Part shown: positions 39,044-42,064 of the stretch, one piece after another
Position numbering within the stretch: position 1 is the first letter of the stretch
Layout of the letters: the number at the start of each line of letters is the position of its first letter
Assembly: GCF_000949865.1 (NCBI RefSeq)
Contig: NZ_JWJH01000025.1
Coordinates: 1 to 42,064, forward strand
Source of the DNA: Rhizobium nepotum 39/7
GTDB lineage: Bacteria; Pseudomonadota; Alphaproteobacteria; Rhizobiales; Rhizobiaceae
Direction: 5' to 3'
DNA length: 42,064 nt
Position numbers and translations under genes: made by a program
The notes under the pieces: generated by a model
Told to the model about the DNA's origin: nothing
Database searches by the model: none
The model's input: only the letters and a program-made list of their open reading frames with translations

Positions 39044-40354
39044 CTATGCAAGCGCGCTCTTCATCGCCTTGCCGGCCACGTAGGTCTCGACGACGGTGCG
39101 GTCGTCGCCCATGGTCAGCATCAGGAACAGTTCTTCGGTCAGGCTTTTCACCACTTCCATCTTCAGCGCCATGGCGGGCGTGGAAGAGGCGTTGAGCACC
39201 GTGATGTCGGCGTCCGTGCCGGCGTCCAGCGTGCCGATGCGGTCGACCATGGAGAGGGCTTCGGCATTGCCGCGCGTCATCAGATACCAGCTTTCCAGCG
39301 GGTTCAGGCGCTCGCCCAGCAATTGCTGGATCTTGTAGGCCTCATCCATGGTGCGCAGCATGGAATAGCTCGATCCGCCGCCAATATCGGTCGCGACAGC
39401 GATCCGCACCGGCTTTTCGCGCCGTTGCAGCTTCTTCATCGGGAACAGGCCGGAGCCGATGAAGAGGTTCGAGGTGGGGCAATGCACGGCCACCGCACCG
39501 GTTTCCGACAGTACATCCGCCTCGCGGTCCGACAGGTGGATGGCATGGCCGAGCAGGGTCTTGCTGCCCATCAGGCCATAGCGCACATAGATATCGGTGT
39601 AATCGGTCGCTTCGGGGTAAAGCTCGCAGGTATATTTGATCTCGTCCAGATTTTCGGAAAGATGCGTCTGGATGAAGAGATCGGGGAATTCCTCCGCCAG
39701 CGCCCGGGCCGCTTCCATCTGCTTCGGGGTAGAGGTGATGGCGAAACGGGGCGTGATGGCGACGTGGTTGCGGCCCTTGCCGTGCCAGTCGGCAATGACG
39801 GCGCGGGTCTCATCATAGGAGGTTTCCGGCGTGTCCAGCAGGCCCTGCGGGGCGTTGCGGTCCATCATCACCTTGCCGCCGACCATCAGCATGCCGCGCT
39901 TGATAGCCTCTGCAAAAAAGGCGTCGGCGGAGGTCTTGTGCACGGAGCAATAGGCGACGGCCGTGGTGGTGCCGTGGCGCAGAAGCTCATCGTAAAAATG
40001 CGTGGCAATACGCTCAGCATGCGCGGTTTCGACGAAGCGGCATTCTTCCGGGAACGTATAGGTGTTCAGCCATTCGAGAAGATTGGCGGCATAGGAGCCG
40101 ATGACCTGCATCTGCGGGAAATGCAGGTGCATGTCGATGAGGCCGGGCACAATGAGATGCGGTCGGTGATCCTTTTCCTCGATCTCTTCCGGTGCCTGTT
40201 TGCGAATATCGGCATAGTCGCCGATGGCGGCGATCCTGCCGTCTTCGAGCAGCAGGCCGCCATCCTCTATGTAGAGATAGCTTTGCGTATCGTCGATGGA
40301 GAGCGGCGCGCGGCGGAAGCTCAACAGGCGGCCACGCAGCAGAACCATGCTCAT
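39044..40354 (-). CDS. guaD: GuaD, guanine deaminase
   Basis: A 436-residue amidohydrolase that converts guanine to xanthine, entering the purine degradation pathway. The metal-binding HxH motif is in GLIDMHLHFPQMQVIGSYA. Family marks continue with LLEWLNTYTFPEECRF, IQTHLSENLDEIKYT, LLGHAIHLSD, AVHCPTSNLFIGSGLFP and the late ATDIGGGSSYSML with the catalytic aspartate. The ATG at 40354 overlaps the puuD stop (ATGA), and an ATG at 40348 is possible. Co-translation with puuD shows that guanine and urate breakdown are expressed together. Xanthine dehydrogenase must be encoded elsewhere. Confidence 0.94.
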   Translation of the reverse strand: MSMVLLRGRLLSFRRAPLSIDDTQSYLYIEDGGLLLEDGRIAAIGDYADIRKQAPEEIEEKDHRPHLIVPGLIDMHLHFPQMQVIGSYAANLLEWLNTYTFPEECRFVETAHAERIATHFYDELLRHGTTTAVAYCSVHKTSADAFFAEAIKRGMLMVGGKVMMDRNAPQGLLDTPETSYDETRAVIADWHGKGRNHVAITPRFAITSTPKQMEAARALAEEFPDLFIQTHLSENLDEIKYTCELYPEATDYTDIYVRYGLMGSKTLLGHAIHLSDREADVLSETGAVAVHCPTSNLFIGSGLFPMKKLQRREKPVRIAVATDIGGGSSYSMLRTMDEAYKIQQLLGERLNPLESWYLMTRGNAEALSMVDRIGTLDAGTDADITVLNASSTPAMALKMEVVKSLTEELFLMLTMGDDRTVVETYVAGKAMKSALA

Positions 40355-41613
40355 TCGGTTTTTTCCTTGGCGTATTTGCCCCCGGCAACGGCGCTTTCAT
40401 ACCATGCGGTCAGCACTTTGCGCTCTTGCGGGGTGATGGCGGTGATGTTGCCGGGAGGCATGGCATGGCTGCGGCCGGCTTGCAAATAGATTTCGCGGGC
40501 GTGTGCGGCGATCTGCGCGTCGGTTTCCAGCTTCACCGATTTCGGCGTGAACGGCACGCCTTCCCATACCGGCTCGGCGGCATGGCACATGGAACAGCGG
40601 CCCTGCACCACGTCGCGGGCACTGGCGAAATGGGCGTCACTGACGAATTGCTGCTGCATCGGCGAAAGCGTCGCCGCCTTCTGTTCCTCTTCGCCGGTCA
40701 ACACCTTCGGCACGGTGGAAAGCCACATGATGACGATGAAGATGAGGGCGGTCAGGAGCCAGGTCCATGTCGGCTTGCCCTTGCGGGCATGGGTGGTGTT
40801 GAACCAGTGGCGGATGGTGACGCCCATCAGGAAAACGAGTGCGGCGATGATCCAGTTGAACTGCGTCGCGAAGGCCAGCGGATAGTGGTTCGACAGCATG
40901 AAGAAGATGACGGGCAGCGTCAGATAGTTGTTGTGCAACGAACGCTGCTTGGCGATGCGACCGTATTTCGGGTCCGGCGTGCGACCGGCGATCAGGTCGG
41001 CAACGACGATCTTCTGGTTGGGGATGATGATGAAGAACACATTCGCCGACATGATGGTGGCGGTAAACGCACCGAGATGCAGAAAGGCGGCGCGGCCGGT
41101 AAAGACCTGTGTGTAACCCCAGGCCATCGCCACCAGCGCGACGTAGAGCACGATCATCAGGCCCCAGGTGTTGTTGCCAAGCGGCGATTTGCAGAGGAAA
41201 TCGTAAAACAGCCAGCCGATGGCAAGTGAGGCGAGCGACAGACAGATGGCCTGGAACTGGGTGAGCGCCAGCACCGAATGGTCGATCAGGAAGAGATCGG
41301 CGCCGCCGTAATAAACGATGCAGAGCATGGCAAAGCCGGAAAGCCAGGTGGCGTAGCTTTCCCATTTGAACCATGTCAGGTGTTCGGGCATCTGGGCAGG
41401 CGCCACCAGATATTTCTGGATGTGATAAAAGCCGCCGCCATGCACCTGCCATTCCTCGCCATAGGCCCCCGGCGGCAGATGCGGCCGTTTGACCAGCCCG
41501 AGATCGAGCGCGATGAAATAGAAGGATGAGCCGATCCAGGCGATGGCGGTGATGACGTGGAGCCAGCGGACGGCAAAGGCCATCCATTCCCACGCAATGG
41601 CATATTCGTACAT
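40351..41613 (-). CDS. puuD: PuuD, membrane urate oxidase with C-terminal cytochrome c domain
   Basis: A 420-residue integral membrane urate hydroxylase that oxidises urate to 5-hydroxyisourate and passes electrons to the respiratory chain. Eight or so membrane helices occupy residues 1-310, including the DUF989 marks WLHVITAIAWIGSSFYFIALDL and GEEWQVHGGGFYHIQKY. The C-terminal 100 residues hold a cytochrome c with haem motif CSMCH (VVQGRCSMCHAAEPVWEG). This is the fused type known in Agrobacterium. AGGGGAA precedes ATG 41613. It is followed by guaD in overlap. It feeds UraH, UraD and PuuE, encoded about 8 kb to the left on the other strand. Confidence 0.94.
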   Translation of the reverse strand: MYEYAIAWEWMAFAVRWLHVITAIAWIGSSFYFIALDLGLVKRPHLPPGAYGEEWQVHGGGFYHIQKYLVAPAQMPEHLTWFKWESYATWLSGFAMLCIVYYGGADLFLIDHSVLALTQFQAICLSLASLAIGWLFYDFLCKSPLGNNTWGLMIVLYVALVAMAWGYTQVFTGRAAFLHLGAFTATIMSANVFFIIIPNQKIVVADLIAGRTPDPKYGRIAKQRSLHNNYLTLPVIFFMLSNHYPLAFATQFNWIIAALVFLMGVTIRHWFNTTHARKGKPTWTWLLTALIFIVIMWLSTVPKVLTGEEEQKAATLSPMQQQFVSDAHFASARDVVQGRCSMCHAAEPVWEGVPFTPKSVKLETDAQIAAHAREIYLQAGRSHAMPPGNITAITPQERKVLTAWYESAVAGGKYAKEKTE

Positions 41614-41879
41614 GCGGTTCCCCTGATCCTTGTGCGGCGCACCTTGCGAGAAATTTGACCGTTAGGAAAGGGAAAAGCAAACGCTACGCGATGATTGTTC
41701 ACAATCCGGTTCGCTTGTGTTTACAACATCGGTTGACGTGGATTGCCCGAGGCGATGAGCCCGGTAAAGTTGCAATGGAGGCTCGCTGCCGCTTAGTTTG
41801 TGCTTAGCTGGCTAACGCGACTCAGCTATTATCCCTTGGGCAGTCTGTTGATGTGCTAAAATATATGGCTGCGGAGCCT
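41614..41879. other. puuD upstream region
   Basis: No gene is visible here. The region should contain the leftward puuD promoter. AT-rich patches at 41690-41730 (with TTGTTCACAAT and TTTACAACAT) are possible promoter or operator parts, but I cannot define hexamers with confidence. Confidence 0.4.
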
Positions 41880-41889
41880 TGGAGCGCCC

Positions 41890-41984
41890 GACGTCCGAAA
41901 GGACGCTACAGAGGATGCTCTGACATTTTTTAAGTGGCGCATCGTTCCTGCCGAAAATCGGGATCGATTTTCGGGCCGGTGCGC
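41890..41984. repeat. RIME-like intergenic palindrome
   Basis: CCGAAAATCG (41951-41960) and CGATTTTCGG (41965-41974) pair over GGAT, flanked by GCGC at 41937 and 41981. A shorter hairpin, CGTCC-GAAA-GGACG, lies at 41892-41905. The unit resembles rhizobial intergenic mosaic elements. A 62-codon frame on the minus strand (41812-42000) runs through it and is probably not a gene. Confidence 0.75.
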
Positions 41985-42064
41985 AGGGCTTCGATGACAT
42001 GTTTTCGCTGGCGGTTCATTCCGAAAGCGGGCGCTGCGAACCCCGGGGGCGGGCAGTTCAGGGG

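Noticed and set aside
39323..40489. Plus-strand frame of 388 codons
   Set aside because: It is antisense to guaD and the end of puuD.
41812..42000. Minus-strand frame of 62 codons
   Set aside because: It runs through a RIME-like repeat, a common source of false small genes in rhizobia.

Overview
The window looks like a chromosomal segment of an Agrobacterium species (Rhizobiaceae, Alphaproteobacteria). The main reason is a recognisable gbpR / chvE / gguA / gguB / gguC cluster (5293-11552), the sugar-sensing and sugar-uptake locus described in A. tumefaciens. High-GC coding DNA and several REP- and RIME-like intergenic palindromes typical of rhizobia agree with this. The assignment rests on recognition of protein families, not on a database search.

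Layout. (1) 1-3198 is the end of an integrated element beside a tRNA-Arg(CCG) gene: a tyrosine recombinase, then a 56-residue membrane peptide and a large unrecognised gene that runs off the left edge. The three genes are chained by TGATG and TAATG overlaps. (2) 3720-5220 holds a MarR regulator, a small DUF3329-like membrane protein and a protein with an HPD (J-domain-like) C-terminus. (3) 5293-11552 is the gbpR-chvE-gguABC sugar locus, with a divergent promoter region containing a perfect palindrome and hairpins after chvE and gguB. (4) 11750-17294 is a leftward series: circularly permuted ATP-grasp, alpha-E, transglutaminase, SAM methyltransferase, then GNAT, VOC and histidine-phosphatase-like genes. 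The first four are tightly packed and resemble a widespread but poorly understood peptide-synthesis/modification module. (5) 17753-26783 is housekeeping and accessory: two EamA/DMT exporters, an L,D-transpeptidase lipoprotein, DoxX, an RhlE-type DEAD-box helicase and a soluble five-PAS hybrid histidine kinase. (6) 26825-28793 carries the two halves of MnmC-type tRNA-modification enzymes as separate divergent genes.

(7) 28885-33538 and 39044-41613 together encode most of a purine/ureide catabolic route: guaD (guanine deaminase), puuD (membrane urate oxidase with cytochrome c domain), uraH (5-hydroxyisourate hydrolase), uraD (OHCU decarboxylase), puuE (cofactor-independent allantoinase) and allA (ureidoglycolate lyase). 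Xanthine dehydrogenase and allantoate hydrolase are not in the window. An MNT-HEPN toxin-antitoxin pair sits inside the puuE-uraD-allA-uraH operon. The allA start is a TTG whose ribosome binding site lies in the end of the toxin gene. A second pair (YefM-YoeB type) with its own palindromic operator follows the operon. (8) 34181-38767 has a D,D-carboxypeptidase with SPOR domain, a TetR/SMR efflux pair, an alpha-hydroxy-acid oxidase and a TauE/SafE exporter. The right edge is intergenic, with a RIME-like palindrome.

The most interesting items are the translationally chained integrase operon with an unrecognised partner gene, the toxin-antitoxin module embedded in the ureide operon, and the ATP-grasp/alpha-E/transglutaminase/methyltransferase module. 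Three enzymes also lack a residue expected of their family.
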